This document shows positions 5,542 through 14,070 of a stretch of 64,000 bases of DNA, piece after piece. Below the pieces are notes generated by a model. It had not been told where the DNA came from and searched no databases. It worked only from the letters and a program-made list of their open reading frames with translations. This DNA is from Saprospiraceae bacterium (GTDB taxonomy: Bacteria > Bacteroidota > Bacteroidia > Chitinophagales > Saprospiraceae): positions 62,001-126,000 of the forward strand of contig JAEUUT010000070.1 of the NCBI GenBank assembly GCA_016787415.1, read 5' to 3'. The stretch's first letter is position 1; each line of letters opens with the position of its first letter. The position numbers and the translations under genes were made by a program.

Positions 5542-8508
5542 ATGGCAGCACGTAAAGACTCGGTGCAGATCAGTATTGCATTCCTGACCGATGAGAGTAA
5601 GGCGTACGCAAAACTGATCGAGGAAAACAAGAAGTTTATAGCCGACATCAAAACCGCACAGAAGGAAGGCAAAGACCTATCCAAGGTGATCGGCGACATG
5701 GCCGAATCGGGCAAGAAGATAGCCAATATACCGCTCGACAAACTTGCGCCGGCGCAACTGATCAGCCGGGCACAGCAACTAAAACAGGTGCTTGATCTGA
5801 TACCGCAAAGCCGCCCGGAATACCAGGCGCTGAATGCGGAGTATAAGTCCATCAATGACCGGCTGGCTACGCTGCGGGCCACTGCGAAGGGTGTGAGCGA
5901 CGATGCCGGGAAAGGCGGGCTTTTGCAACGCATACTCGGCGTAGCGGGTGGCGTGGCGCTGTTCGATGTTATCAAAAACGGTATCCGCAGCCTGCTGGGT
6001 AGCATATCGGAATACTTCAATGCTGCCGACGAAGCAGCCAAGCAGGATGCAGCCCTCAAATCGAGGATACAAAGCACCAACGGCGCGGCGCAACGCTCGT
6101 TTGAGGAACTCACTGCCGCGGCTGAAGACTTGGCACAGGTGACGCTGTTCGATGACGACCAAATAAAGCGGGGGCAGGAACTGCTGCTGACCTTCACGAA
6201 TATCCGATCGGAAGTATTCGACGAAACGCTCCCTGTATTGCTCGACCTGAGCACTACCATGCAACAGGATGTAAGCACATCGGCCATACAGGTAGGCAAG
6301 GCGCTCAACGACCCTATAGCGGGTTTGAAGTCGCTGAGCCGTATCGGTGTTACATTCAGCGCCGAACAAAAGAACACCATCGCTACGCTGGTAGAAATGG
6401 GCGACGTGGCGGGCGCTCAGCGCGTTATTCTGGCTGAACTTTCGCGAGAATTTGGAGGTTCGGCGCGTGCCGCGGCACAGGCGGGCGCAGGGGGATATCA
6501 GCAATTGGTGAAGCGGTTTGGGGAGTTGAAAGAAACGATTGGGGGGGCTTTCATTTCTCTACTGAGCAGGCTGACTCCAATCATTACTTCTGTATTGGGT
6601 CAGTTTGAAAAACTGGCCGACGCGATAACAGATGTTTTATCCATTCCAGTATCGCAGCAACTACGGGAACAGCAAACGGAGTTTAATGCCTTGATTGGCG
6701 TGCTTCAAAACACCAACACAAGGGAGGATGAACGCAAAGCAGTTATCAAGAAACTGAAAGAAGAGTATCCTGGCTACTTAAAATTTGTAGGCGATGACGC
6801 GCAGGGGCAACTTGATCTGGCACGTACGCTGCTGGAGGGTAATAAACTTTTTGAACAAAGGATTTTACTGGAGGCTACTGCGGAGCAAAGTGCTGCGCTT
6901 ACCAAAGAAAAAATAAAATTAACCAACGAATTGACCTTAGCCCTGATAGAGCAGGAAAAGGTACGAAAATCGGGCATCGGTCAACGAAGTGGATCAATTC
7001 GAAATGAGGCGTCGGACTTGAACGCAGCATCTAATGTTGCTGTAAATGCTGATATCGCAGTACAGGCAATTAGAGACAGAATACAAGTCGTCGAAAAGTC
7101 AATTAATAGCCTTACCGACACGGCAAATGCTACATCGTTGAGGGAATATGGCAAAACGCTAAATGAACTGGAGGCGAGTCTAAACAAGGTGAACGCTCCC
7201 GCTCAGGGAAATAATAATGACGGCGGCGGGGGTAATGGTGGAGGCAACAGCCGGATTGAAAAAGCAAAAGTGGATGCCGATGCGGCGGTAGGCAGCCTGC
7301 TATACCTGCGCCAAAAAGTATCCGAACTTCAAAAGCAACTCGAAAACGCGCCCGGACAAACCAAGGTGCTGCAACCCCTCATAGATCAACTGAAGGAGGC
7401 GGAGCAACAACTGAAAGACCTGGAAGACAAAATAGCGAGGCTGCGCGCCGGGCAGGTGGATGTGTTGCCAACGGATGCACAGATATTTCAGGAGTTGGGC
7501 GGCGGGTTGTTTCAGGAGCAGGGGCTTTCAGATGAGCAGCGCCTGGCCATCGTAGAGGCGGGTGACTTCAAAATACAAGAAGAGAAACTGACCATCGATG
7601 AAATAAACGCCATGCGGCAAGGGTTGTCGGACGAAGACCGCGCCCGGCGCGAACAGGATGCTGAAGACGCGGCAAAACGTGCTGAGCAGATACGCGACTT
7701 CGAACTACAGGCGGCATCGGATGTGGCCAGTGCTATATTCGGTATTGAACGCGCCAACAATGAGCAGCGGGCGGCAGAATCGATTGCGGCCCTGGAAGCG
7801 GACTACAGGCGAAAAATTGCCGCTGCGGAGGGCAACAACGCCTTGCAGCAAAAACTACAGCGCGAACTGGAGCAGAAAAAAGAAGCCATTGAAAAGGAGG
7901 CTGCTCGTAAAAGGCAGGGCACGGCGCTGAAAGAGGCAGTGGTACAGGGTGCGCTGGCATTTATCAGGGCGCTGGCCACCGGTGGACCATTCGCGGCGGC
8001 TGGCGTGGCTATTGCTACGGCGGCACAGGTGGCGGTGATTGCTTCGCAAAAGTTTCATCAGGGAGGTGTGGCAAAATTTGGGTTTTTCGGCGGCAAGCCA
8101 CACTCGCAAGGCGGCACTAAAGGCTTTTTTGACGATGGCACTGCCATCGAGGTCGAAAAAGACGAGGCTTTCGCGGTGGTAAACAAACGCAATGCTCCGC
8201 TGCTGCGGCTGCTGAGCGACATAAACTCGCTGGGTGGTCATGGGGTGCCGTTTTACAAACGCGGTGGACTGAAACGCCTGGAGACAGGCGGACTGACGGA
8301 CATTAACACTACGCCGTCGGCAGCGGCATTCAGCGCGATCGCGCCGCTGCAAAGTGCGGCTATAGCAGATCAGATGGAACGAGCAGCAAATAAAATGCTA
8401 CAGGCTGCCGCCTTGATTCCGCGAGAAGTAAAATCAAGAGTAGTATACCAGGATATTCAGGAAGCAGGCGCCGACCTGCAAGCGGCACAGAACGACGCTG
8501 CTGTGTAG
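5542..8508 (+). CDS. Phage tail tape measure protein
   Basis: At 988 residues this is by far the largest phage gene, which fits a tape measure: it sets tail length and is ejected with DNA. It has alternating long coiled-coil stretches (AEQQLKDLEDKIARLRAG, ALEADYRRKIAAAEGNN, about residues 560-800), a Gly/Asn linker near residue 560, and a hydrophobic alanine-rich segment at about 805-835 (GPFAAAGVAIATAAQVAVIA), all common in this family. A QGGTKGFFDDGTAIEVEKDE block near 855 followed by a Gly-rich region resembles the C-terminus of Bacteroidota tape measure proteins. No peptidase motif seen. An 80-bp-class tail would be a long flexible siphovirus tail if the usual residue-to-length scaling holds. 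Confidence 0.85.
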   Translation: MAARKDSVQISIAFLTDESKAYAKLIEENKKFIADIKTAQKEGKDLSKVIGDMAESGKKIANIPLDKLAPAQLISRAQQLKQVLDLIPQSRPEYQALNAEYKSINDRLATLRATAKGVSDDAGKGGLLQRILGVAGGVALFDVIKNGIRSLLGSISEYFNAADEAAKQDAALKSRIQSTNGAAQRSFEELTAAAEDLAQVTLFDDDQIKRGQELLLTFTNIRSEVFDETLPVLLDLSTTMQQDVSTSAIQVGKALNDPIAGLKSLSRIGVTFSAEQKNTIATLVEMGDVAGAQRVILAELSREFGGSARAAAQAGAGGYQQLVKRFGELKETIGGAFISLLSRLTPIITSVLGQFEKLADAITDVLSIPVSQQLREQQTEFNALIGVLQNTNTREDERKAVIKKLKEEYPGYLKFVGDDAQGQLDLARTLLEGNKLFEQRILLEATAEQSAALTKEKIKLTNELTLALIEQEKVRKSGIGQRSGSIRNEASDLNAASNVAVNADIAVQAIRDRIQVVEKSINSLTDTANATSLREYGKTLNELEASLNKVNAPAQGNNNDGGGGNGGGNSRIEKAKVDADAAVGSLLYLRQKVSELQKQLENAPGQTKVLQPLIDQLKEAEQQLKDLEDKIARLRAGQVDVLPTDAQIFQELGGGLFQEQGLSDEQRLAIVEAGDFKIQEEKLTIDEINAMRQGLSDEDRARREQDAEDAAKRAEQIRDFELQAASDVASAIFGIERANNEQRAAESIAALEADYRRKIAAAEGNNALQQKLQRELEQKKEAIEKEAARKRQGTALKEAVVQGALAFIRALATGGPFAAAGVAIATAAQVAVIASQKFHQGGVAKFGFFGGKPHSQGGTKGFFDDGTAIEVEKDEAFAVVNKRNAPLLRLLSDINSLGGHGVPFYKRGGLKRLETGGLTDINTTPSAAAFSAIAPLQSAAIADQMERAANKMLQAAALIPREVKSRVVYQDIQEAGADLQAAQNDAAV

Positions 8509-8520
8509 AGTGTCCTACAC

Positions 8521-8532
8521 GCTTAATTAAGC
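8521..8532. repeat. GCTTAATTAAGC palindrome
   Basis: A perfect 12-bp palindrome in the gap after the tape measure gene. Its CTTAATTAA core recurs at 2094-2102 and 12879-12887, each time in an intergenic gap of the prophage. Confidence 0.5.
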
Positions 8533-8550
8533 GGTGGGCACCTTTGCCAA

Positions 8551-8856
8551 ATGGATACTATATCGAAATCTCAGATGTTGGCCGACGTGGTGGAAAGTGG
8601 CGAGCGGCCGTTCCGGATTAAGTTCGTTCGTGCCAAGGGTAAACACGTGGGAGAGATACGGGAGGCAGTCTGCTACTATGGTATGCCAAATCCAAAGGAT
8701 CCGCAGGCACCAACTTTGGGCGAGCGTCGGCGCAAGGAGCGCACGTCGCACCTGGAGAGCAACACGCTGCCGCTGACGGAATTCGGCACACGGCAGCCGC
8801 TTACTCCATTCATAAGCCATATTTTATTTTTCAACGGGAAAAAGGTCATTCATTGA
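8551..8856 (+). CDS. Hypothetical phage protein (101 aa)
   Basis: A compact protein with a beta-rich start (RPFRIKFVRAKGKHVGEIRE) and a charged linker (ERRRKERTSHLESNTLPLTE). Its end overlaps the portal gene start by 4 nt. No domain recognised; the overlap suggests coupled expression with the portal. A second frame at 8534 is a shadow. Confidence 0.5.
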   Translation: MDTISKSQMLADVVESGERPFRIKFVRAKGKHVGEIREAVCYYGMPNPKDPQAPTLGERRRKERTSHLESNTLPLTEFGTRQPLTPFISHILFFNGKKVIH

Positions 8857-10241
8857 TGAAGAGCAAAGGAATAAAGCGCCTCGGAGCGCATACTTTTTAT
8901 TTGCCTGAATCTCAGGCGGTTGTATCGTTCAAAAGCACGATGCACCCTGATGTCGACAAGGGAAAAATTGAAAAAGTGAATCTTCCTGGCGACAGTGGCC
9001 AGGTTGAAATTATGACATGGGGAAGGAATAACGATCTACCCCAGGTCATGGAAGACCTGGTTTCTGCCAACGAGATCGTGCCGGCATTGATGGCCACTAA
9101 ACAGAGCATCCTGGTTGGTAACGGACTGATGCCATACAAAATCCGCTATGAGAAAAACCAGAAAGGCGAATCAAAGCGGATCATGGAAGAGGTGGAAATG
9201 CCGACACAAGTACAAGACTGGCTCGATGGCGAGGGTTGGGGTGACGGGCTTAATTTTTGGAAATACCTGGACGGCGCCGCAGGCGAATTCGTGAAACACT
9301 CCCTCATCATTCCCGAATTTGTACGGTTCAAACGCGACGGCCAAAAGATCAAATCGGTCGAGAACAAGGAGTGCAAAACCATGCGCGCCGGCAAAAAGGA
9401 AAACGGCCGGGTGCGTTCCTGGTACTGGAGCGGCCATTGGTCGAAGCGTGGGAACTCCAGTGTGAAGGAGGAAGATCGCAAAATCACCAAACTTGACATT
9501 TACACTGGTGAGGAGAAAAAGCAGGCAAAATTCATCGTACCTGTAGGCAACTACCTGTTTAATGATGGGTACTATCCCAAAGCGACCTGGTGCGGATCCA
9601 AAGACTGGATCGAGATGGCCAATTTCATCGCTCCGTTTCACAAGGCTAATCTGAAAAACGGGTATAACGTGCGCTGGCACATCGAAATCCCGGCAGATTA
9701 CTTCCTGGACTACGAAAAGTACAACGCCGCCTCCAGTGACGATGAGAAAGCCCAACTACAGGCCGATGCAAATGCCCGGGAACAGCAATTCATGGACGAC
9801 GTGAATCAATTCCTGGCCGGCATTGCCAACGCTGGACGTACCGTCTGGACAAAATTCGAGTGGGACAAAGCAAGCGGCAAAAAGTACCCAGGCATTGAAA
9901 TTAAGCCGCTGGAGTACGATATGAAGGATGAATCGTTGCTTAAACTGCACGATAACTCCCTCAAGGCTGCCATTTCCAGCCAGGGAATACATCCGACGCT
10001 GGCAAACATCGAAACGCAAGGCAGGCTGGCCAGCGGAACGGAGATCAGGAACGCCTTCCTGATGTGGCTGATTATCAATACGCCAGGCGCCCGCAAAATG
10101 ATGCTGGATCCGCTCAACCTGGTGAAGAAAATAAACGCCTGGCCAGCCGATATTTTCTACGGAATCCGCGACTACGAACTGACCGCGCTGAGCAGCAATG
10201 GCGCAGGCATGCAGGAGCGTACACAACCGGTTGCGGCATGA
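8853..10241 (+). CDS. Phage portal protein
   Basis: This 462-residue protein is of portal length and sits close to the terminase genes. Typical portal-like elements are an N-terminal region setting out a working surface (EIMTWGRNNDLPQVMEDL, ALMATKQSILVGNGLMPY), a central wing (LFNDGYYPKATWCGSKDW), and a C-terminal helical crown with KLHDNSLKAAISSQGIHPTL and SGTEIRNAFLMWL, resembling portal sequences of Bacteroidota siphoviruses. It would form the dodecameric DNA channel at one capsid vertex and dock terminase. Overlaps both neighbours by 4 nt. Identification rests on size, context and recalled similarity rather than a unique motif. Confidence 0.7.
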   Translation: MMKSKGIKRLGAHTFYLPESQAVVSFKSTMHPDVDKGKIEKVNLPGDSGQVEIMTWGRNNDLPQVMEDLVSANEIVPALMATKQSILVGNGLMPYKIRYEKNQKGESKRIMEEVEMPTQVQDWLDGEGWGDGLNFWKYLDGAAGEFVKHSLIIPEFVRFKRDGQKIKSVENKECKTMRAGKKENGRVRSWYWSGHWSKRGNSSVKEEDRKITKLDIYTGEEKKQAKFIVPVGNYLFNDGYYPKATWCGSKDWIEMANFIAPFHKANLKNGYNVRWHIEIPADYFLDYEKYNAASSDDEKAQLQADANAREQQFMDDVNQFLAGIANAGRTVWTKFEWDKASGKKYPGIEIKPLEYDMKDESLLKLHDNSLKAAISSQGIHPTLANIETQGRLASGTEIRNAFLMWLIINTPGARKMMLDPLNLVKKINAWPADIFYGIRDYELTALSSNGAGMQERTQPVAA

Positions 10242-10873
10242 CGGAAGCGGAATACAGGAAAGGTGTTCGCCAGGTCGAGGATCGGAATCCGGGTGAAGTG
10301 CTGTTGCCGGCGCTGCGCACTGGCTTCACCCGGGTGAATGTTATCTACCTGACCGCAGCGTTGAAGCGGCTGCCTGCAGAGGTGGAAGCCGCAGCGCCAG
10401 CGCCAGCGCGCCAGGATACTGTACCATCCAAAAATGCCGATGAGACACTTAAGGCTTTGTGGGCTGAGCGCACCAGGCTATTCGGCGAGATGAACCGGAT
10501 GTCTAACCACTTCCACGACTGCACTACCGACGCCGATCGCGCTGCAAACAGCGATGCAATCGGGAAAAAATGGGAAGAAATAGTAGCCGTAAAAGAGCGC
10601 ATCCGGCAGTACGAAACTACTGGCGAAGTGGCATCGGTGGCCACCGACGAAAAGTTTCCGCTTCCGGAGTATCCAATCGAACTGATGAAAAAGATCGCAT
10701 CGATCAGGGCAATGATCAGCCAGGCGAAGAAGACGCTGCGGGAAGCCGCCGAACTGCCCGATGAGCACCCGGAGCGACAAAAGCGAATCCAGGAAGGAGA
10801 AGAAAGGCTCACTTACTTAAACCTCTATAAAGGACATGCCGAGCAAAAAGCCCGACCGGATATTTACGATTGA
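10238..10873 (+). CDS. Hypothetical phage protein between portal and terminase (211 aa)
   Basis: Start chosen at ATG 10238, overlapping the portal stop (ATGA); the longer frame from 10064 lies entirely inside the portal gene. An N-terminal segment (EYRKGVRQVEDRNPGEVLLP) is followed by a proline/alanine linker and two helical, coiled-coil-like regions (ERTRLFGEMNRMSNHFHDC; AMISQAKKTLREAAELP). Position suggests a scaffold, head-morphogenesis or packaging accessory protein; unproven. It overlaps the next gene by 38 nt. Confidence 0.5.
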   Translation: MTEAEYRKGVRQVEDRNPGEVLLPALRTGFTRVNVIYLTAALKRLPAEVEAAAPAPARQDTVPSKNADETLKALWAERTRLFGEMNRMSNHFHDCTTDADRAANSDAIGKKWEEIVAVKERIRQYETTGEVASVATDEKFPLPEYPIELMKKIASIRAMISQAKKTLREAAELPDEHPERQKRIQEGEERLTYLNLYKGHAEQKARPDIYD

Positions 10874-11423
10874 CGACTGGACGGAAGCCTCGCAACTGGA
10901 ACGGATGTATATCCACCTGATGCAGCCCGACGAGTTTCCGCTAAACGCTCCGGACGAGATTCGGCTGGAGGCGCTGCGGGAAACCTGGGCGGTGATGTGC
11001 TCCAAACAGAGCATGTGGCGAAGGATGAAGGTGCTCCGGAAGGTATTCCAGGTCAGTGAGCGCACAATCCAGCGCTATATGGAGGACGCCAAGTACCTGT
11101 TTGGTGACATCCTGAAAACGGACGTCGATATCGAACTGGCCATCCTCCGGGACAAATATTTTGCCCTGGCTGAGCGCTGTGAATTGGCTGGAGATTACAC
11201 CGGCGCAAAAAACAACCTCAAGGCTGCCGAGGAGGTAATTGAGAAAATCGAAGCCCGTCAGCCGAAAGCCAAACGGGTGTATGCAAATGTAATTTTCACG
11301 GATAACCCAAAAGTGCTCACGAGCCGCATAGAAGATGCTGAAGATGTCGAGTACGTTGATGAATCGGCCGATTTACTGGAACTCGAAGCAATTAAAGTTC
11401 CTGCAGGCCACTCAGAAACGTAA
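10836..11423 (+). CDS. Putative small terminase subunit
   Basis: The 195-residue protein contains a helix-turn-helix-like stretch (VLRKVFQVSERTIQRYMEDAKYLFGDI, split here by length only; about residues 66-92), then a helical oligomerisation-like region (LAERCELAGDYTGAKNNLKA) and an acidic tail. Immediately upstream of the large subunit, it fits the role of recognising viral DNA for packaging. It overlaps the large-subunit gene by about 65-89 nt depending on that gene's start. An alternative is a generic phage DNA-binding regulator. Confidence 0.6.
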   Translation: MPSKKPDRIFTIDDWTEASQLERMYIHLMQPDEFPLNAPDEIRLEALRETWAVMCSKQSMWRRMKVLRKVFQVSERTIQRYMEDAKYLFGDILKTDVDIELAILRDKYFALAERCELAGDYTGAKNNLKAAEEVIEKIEARQPKAKRVYANVIFTDNPKVLTSRIEDAEDVEYVDESADLLELEAIKVPAGHSET

Positions 11424-12840
11424 AATGTTCTTGGGCGGCCGTGGCGCCGGCAAGACCACGGTAGAGGGCGGTGAGCAATACATTTTTGCCACTCAGATGC
11501 CTCGTAGCAAGGGTTTTCTGTCTTCGACGACTTACAATCAGTTGCTGACCAAAACTCTGCCCTCTTTGATGTCTAAGTGGCGACAAATGGGCATGGAAAA
11601 ATATGAGGACTACGTGGTCGGTACTCGGCCCCCGAAAAGTTGGGAAAGGAGCATAGAGGAGCCGGAGAAATACGAAAACATCATTTCCTTTTCTAACGGC
11701 CGGCGCATCGAACTGCTCAGCATGGATCGCCCGGATCTGGCGCGCGGTGGATCCTTTACCGACGGCGCGGTGGACGAGGCTGCCCTCGTGCCCCTCGAGC
11801 ATGTGACGCGGGTACTCCTTCCCTCGATTCGTTTAGGGCGGTTTGACTTCGGAGACCACCCCAGGTGGGGTAGTTTCCGGGGTTATACATCGATCCCCTG
11901 GAAGCCGTCTGGTTACTGGACAATGGACTACGAAGAGAAAGCGAAAGCCTTCCCGGATAAGTACGCATTTATTGAGGCCAACGCCTACGATAATGTATTG
12001 GTGCTTGGTGAGGAGTATATCCAGATGCTGCAGGATGAATTGCCGTACCTGGAGTTCCTGGTCGAGGTGATGAACCAGCGCATTCGGAAAGTGCGCGATG
12101 CCTTTTATCACAAGTTCGACGCGGATAAGCACTCTTACACCGTACGATACTTATACGGCCTGGGTGAAAGCGGTATCATCACCAACGGCATAGCGGATCC
12201 GCATTATGACCGCACCGGCGCCCTGGACTTTTCGTTCGACTTCAGCGGATGGTTTAATTGTGCCATCGCATTCCAGGACGGATGGGACACCACCGGTGGC
12301 GTGAAGCGCCTGGTCGAATATGGGCTACATCAATTCTTTGTGAAGCAGGAGGATGGTAAGGTCGGCGAATTGGTAGACAAGATATGCGAACACTATAAAG
12401 ACCACAAGAACAAGGTGGCCAGGCTATGGGGTGAGCCACGTGGCCACGACCCGAAACCCGATACACCTGAAACTCTATTCCAACAAATACAGAAGCGCTT
12501 CGTGCGTAATGGTTGGCGCGTGGAGATCCGGGTGAAGCCTGGCCAGGTCAAGGCACACAAAGAGCGTAACTTCTATATGAACGACTTGCTGGCAGAGAAC
12601 ACCACCCTACCGGCGCTGCGTCTCAATGACCAGACCTGCAAGGATGCGATCATTGCCATGCAGGTTACCTCAGTCAAGGCTGACTACCAGAAGGACAAAT
12701 CCCTGGAGTCCAAGCGTGACTTTCCACAAGAGCAGGCCACGCACTTCACTGACCTGATCGACTATTACTTCATGCAGAAACATGGATGGAGAGTGAGCCA
12801 GAAAGGCAATCGCCCCGCGCTGAGCGCCGGGGTGAGATGA
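11335..12840 (+). CDS. Phage terminase, large subunit
   Basis: ATP-driven packaging motor and nuclease. Walker A is GGRGAGKTT at residues 34-42; the Walker B region is FTDGAVDEAALV near residue 147; the C-terminal nuclease half includes ALDFSFDFSG (first acidic residue near 285) and a late acidic HFTDLIDYYF that fits the last metal-binding position. Three in-frame ATGs (11335, 11344, 11359) could start it; the last minimises overlap with the preceding gene. Length (501 or fewer residues) is normal for TerL. It is the last packaging gene before a regulatory-looking gap. Confidence 0.85.
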   Translation: MLKMSSTLMNRPIYWNSKQLKFLQATQKRKMFLGGRGAGKTTVEGGEQYIFATQMPRSKGFLSSTTYNQLLTKTLPSLMSKWRQMGMEKYEDYVVGTRPPKSWERSIEEPEKYENIISFSNGRRIELLSMDRPDLARGGSFTDGAVDEAALVPLEHVTRVLLPSIRLGRFDFGDHPRWGSFRGYTSIPWKPSGYWTMDYEEKAKAFPDKYAFIEANAYDNVLVLGEEYIQMLQDELPYLEFLVEVMNQRIRKVRDAFYHKFDADKHSYTVRYLYGLGESGIITNGIADPHYDRTGALDFSFDFSGWFNCAIAFQDGWDTTGGVKRLVEYGLHQFFVKQEDGKVGELVDKICEHYKDHKNKVARLWGEPRGHDPKPDTPETLFQQIQKRFVRNGWRVEIRVKPGQVKAHKERNFYMNDLLAENTTLPALRLNDQTCKDAIIAMQVTSVKADYQKDKSLESKRDFPQEQATHFTDLIDYYFMQKHGWRVSQKGNRPALSAGVR

Positions 12841-12859
12841 CAGCCGGCCGCTCATATAA

Positions 12860-12888
12860 CCTGGAAAATTTTCCAGGACTTAATTAAG
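12860..12888. repeat. Double palindrome in the gap after terminase
   Basis: The 174-bp gap holds the perfect palindrome CCTGGAAAATTTTCCAGG (12860-12877) followed at once by CTTAATTAAG (12879-12888), the same palindrome core as at 2094 and 8522. No T run follows, so this is not a canonical terminator. Function unknown; operator or packaging-related site are possibilities. Confidence 0.5.
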
Positions 12889-13014
12889 AAAAAGCGAATC
12901 CGCGCCAGCAGTTGATAGACAGCATTTGTCGTAAAAATCCGGGCGGCGGAAACCCAAAAAACTGATTCACAAACCTTTAAACATTAAAGCCTTGCAGGCA
13001 AAAATCTTGGTTTT

Positions 13015-14070
13015 ATGGACTTAATTTTCAAAATCACTGCTGGAAGTCCGAACAATCCAGCGCAAGTTGGAGATACCAATTTTCAACAGCACTATACTGG
13101 TGTAAACATGAATATGGCGTGGGATGACCTGACACCGGGTATCCGGCAGGCCACACAGAAGTTTGTAATCCCCTATATTGGGGAGGCATTGTACAACGAT
13201 TTGGCGGACATGTTCCAGAATGACGAGGCCCTGAGCGCTGAACAGGCACAAGTGCTGGAGTATCTTCAAGACTGCGTGGCCTATTACACAATTTACCACG
13301 TTTTGCCCGAGCGTAATAGCGTACTGGCATCCATGGGCGTGGTAACTCAGAACCCGCAAGGTGGCAGCCAGCCGGTCGGGCAATGGTCTTGGAAAGCAAA
13401 ACGCTGGAGTGCGCTGGAAAATGGCGATTCCTTCCTGGATACGCTACTCAATTACCTGGAGGGACTGGTCAGCCGGGAAACGCCTATTACCTATTTTGTC
13501 CAAAAATGGAAGGACACTGACGCTTACAAAGTCGAAACCAGCGCTTTTTTCCGGCATACATCCGACCTGAACGAGTACCTGAACATCCAGCGCAGCCGGC
13601 GCAGTTTTGTGAGCCTGGTCAAATACATGCGCGATGTGGAAGAGGACGTACTGTTGCCGCTGCTCTGCACCGAGCAATTCGAAGCCCTGCAGGCCGCGAA
13701 CCTATCCGCCGACGGGATGGCACTGCTGAAAAAAGTCCGCAAAGTCGTGGCCAACTTAGGCCTCGTAGAAGCGCTTCCGCATCACCGAATCGTCATCGAT
13801 GGCGATGGTTTCCGAGTAGTAAGCCAAACTGACCAGTTCGACGACCGGCGCAACCAGACCAACAATGTCCACGAGAGTGCTATCATCGCCCTGGGCGAAC
13901 GCGCAGAAAAGCGCGGTCGGCAATACCTCACCGAATTGGCCGCATTTTTGAACGCAAATGCTGACCTTTACCCGCTGTGGGCAGATTCTCCTTGCAATGC
14001 GAAGTCGACTACGAAAGGGCATAGCATTGTTGTAAGCCCGGATAAAATTGGCGGGATCGGTCTTTTCTAA
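13015..14070 (+). CDS. DUF6712-like phage protein
   Basis: A 351-residue soluble protein starting MDLIFKITAGSPNNPAQVGD, with helical blocks that repeat a theme (FVIPYIGEALYNDLADMF and later YMRDVEEDVLLPLL). The pattern of a small Bacteroidota phage protein recorded as DUF6712 is recalled from these features; its role is unknown but it commonly lies near terminase/portal genes, so a head-tail connector role is plausible. It converges on the integrase gene with a 4-nt 3' overlap, marking the end of the structural operon. Confidence 0.55.
   Translation: MDLIFKITAGSPNNPAQVGDTNFQQHYTGVNMNMAWDDLTPGIRQATQKFVIPYIGEALYNDLADMFQNDEALSAEQAQVLEYLQDCVAYYTIYHVLPERNSVLASMGVVTQNPQGGSQPVGQWSWKAKRWSALENGDSFLDTLLNYLEGLVSRETPITYFVQKWKDTDAYKVETSAFFRHTSDLNEYLNIQRSRRSFVSLVKYMRDVEEDVLLPLLCTEQFEALQAANLSADGMALLKKVRKVVANLGLVEALPHHRIVIDGDGFRVVSQTDQFDDRRNQTNNVHESAIIALGERAEKRGRQYLTELAAFLNANADLYPLWADSPCNAKSTTKGHSIVVSPDKIGGIGLF

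Noticed and set aside
12860..12877. Terminator after the large terminase gene
   Set aside because: Perfect palindrome but AT-rich in the centre and without a T run; recorded as a repeat of unknown role.
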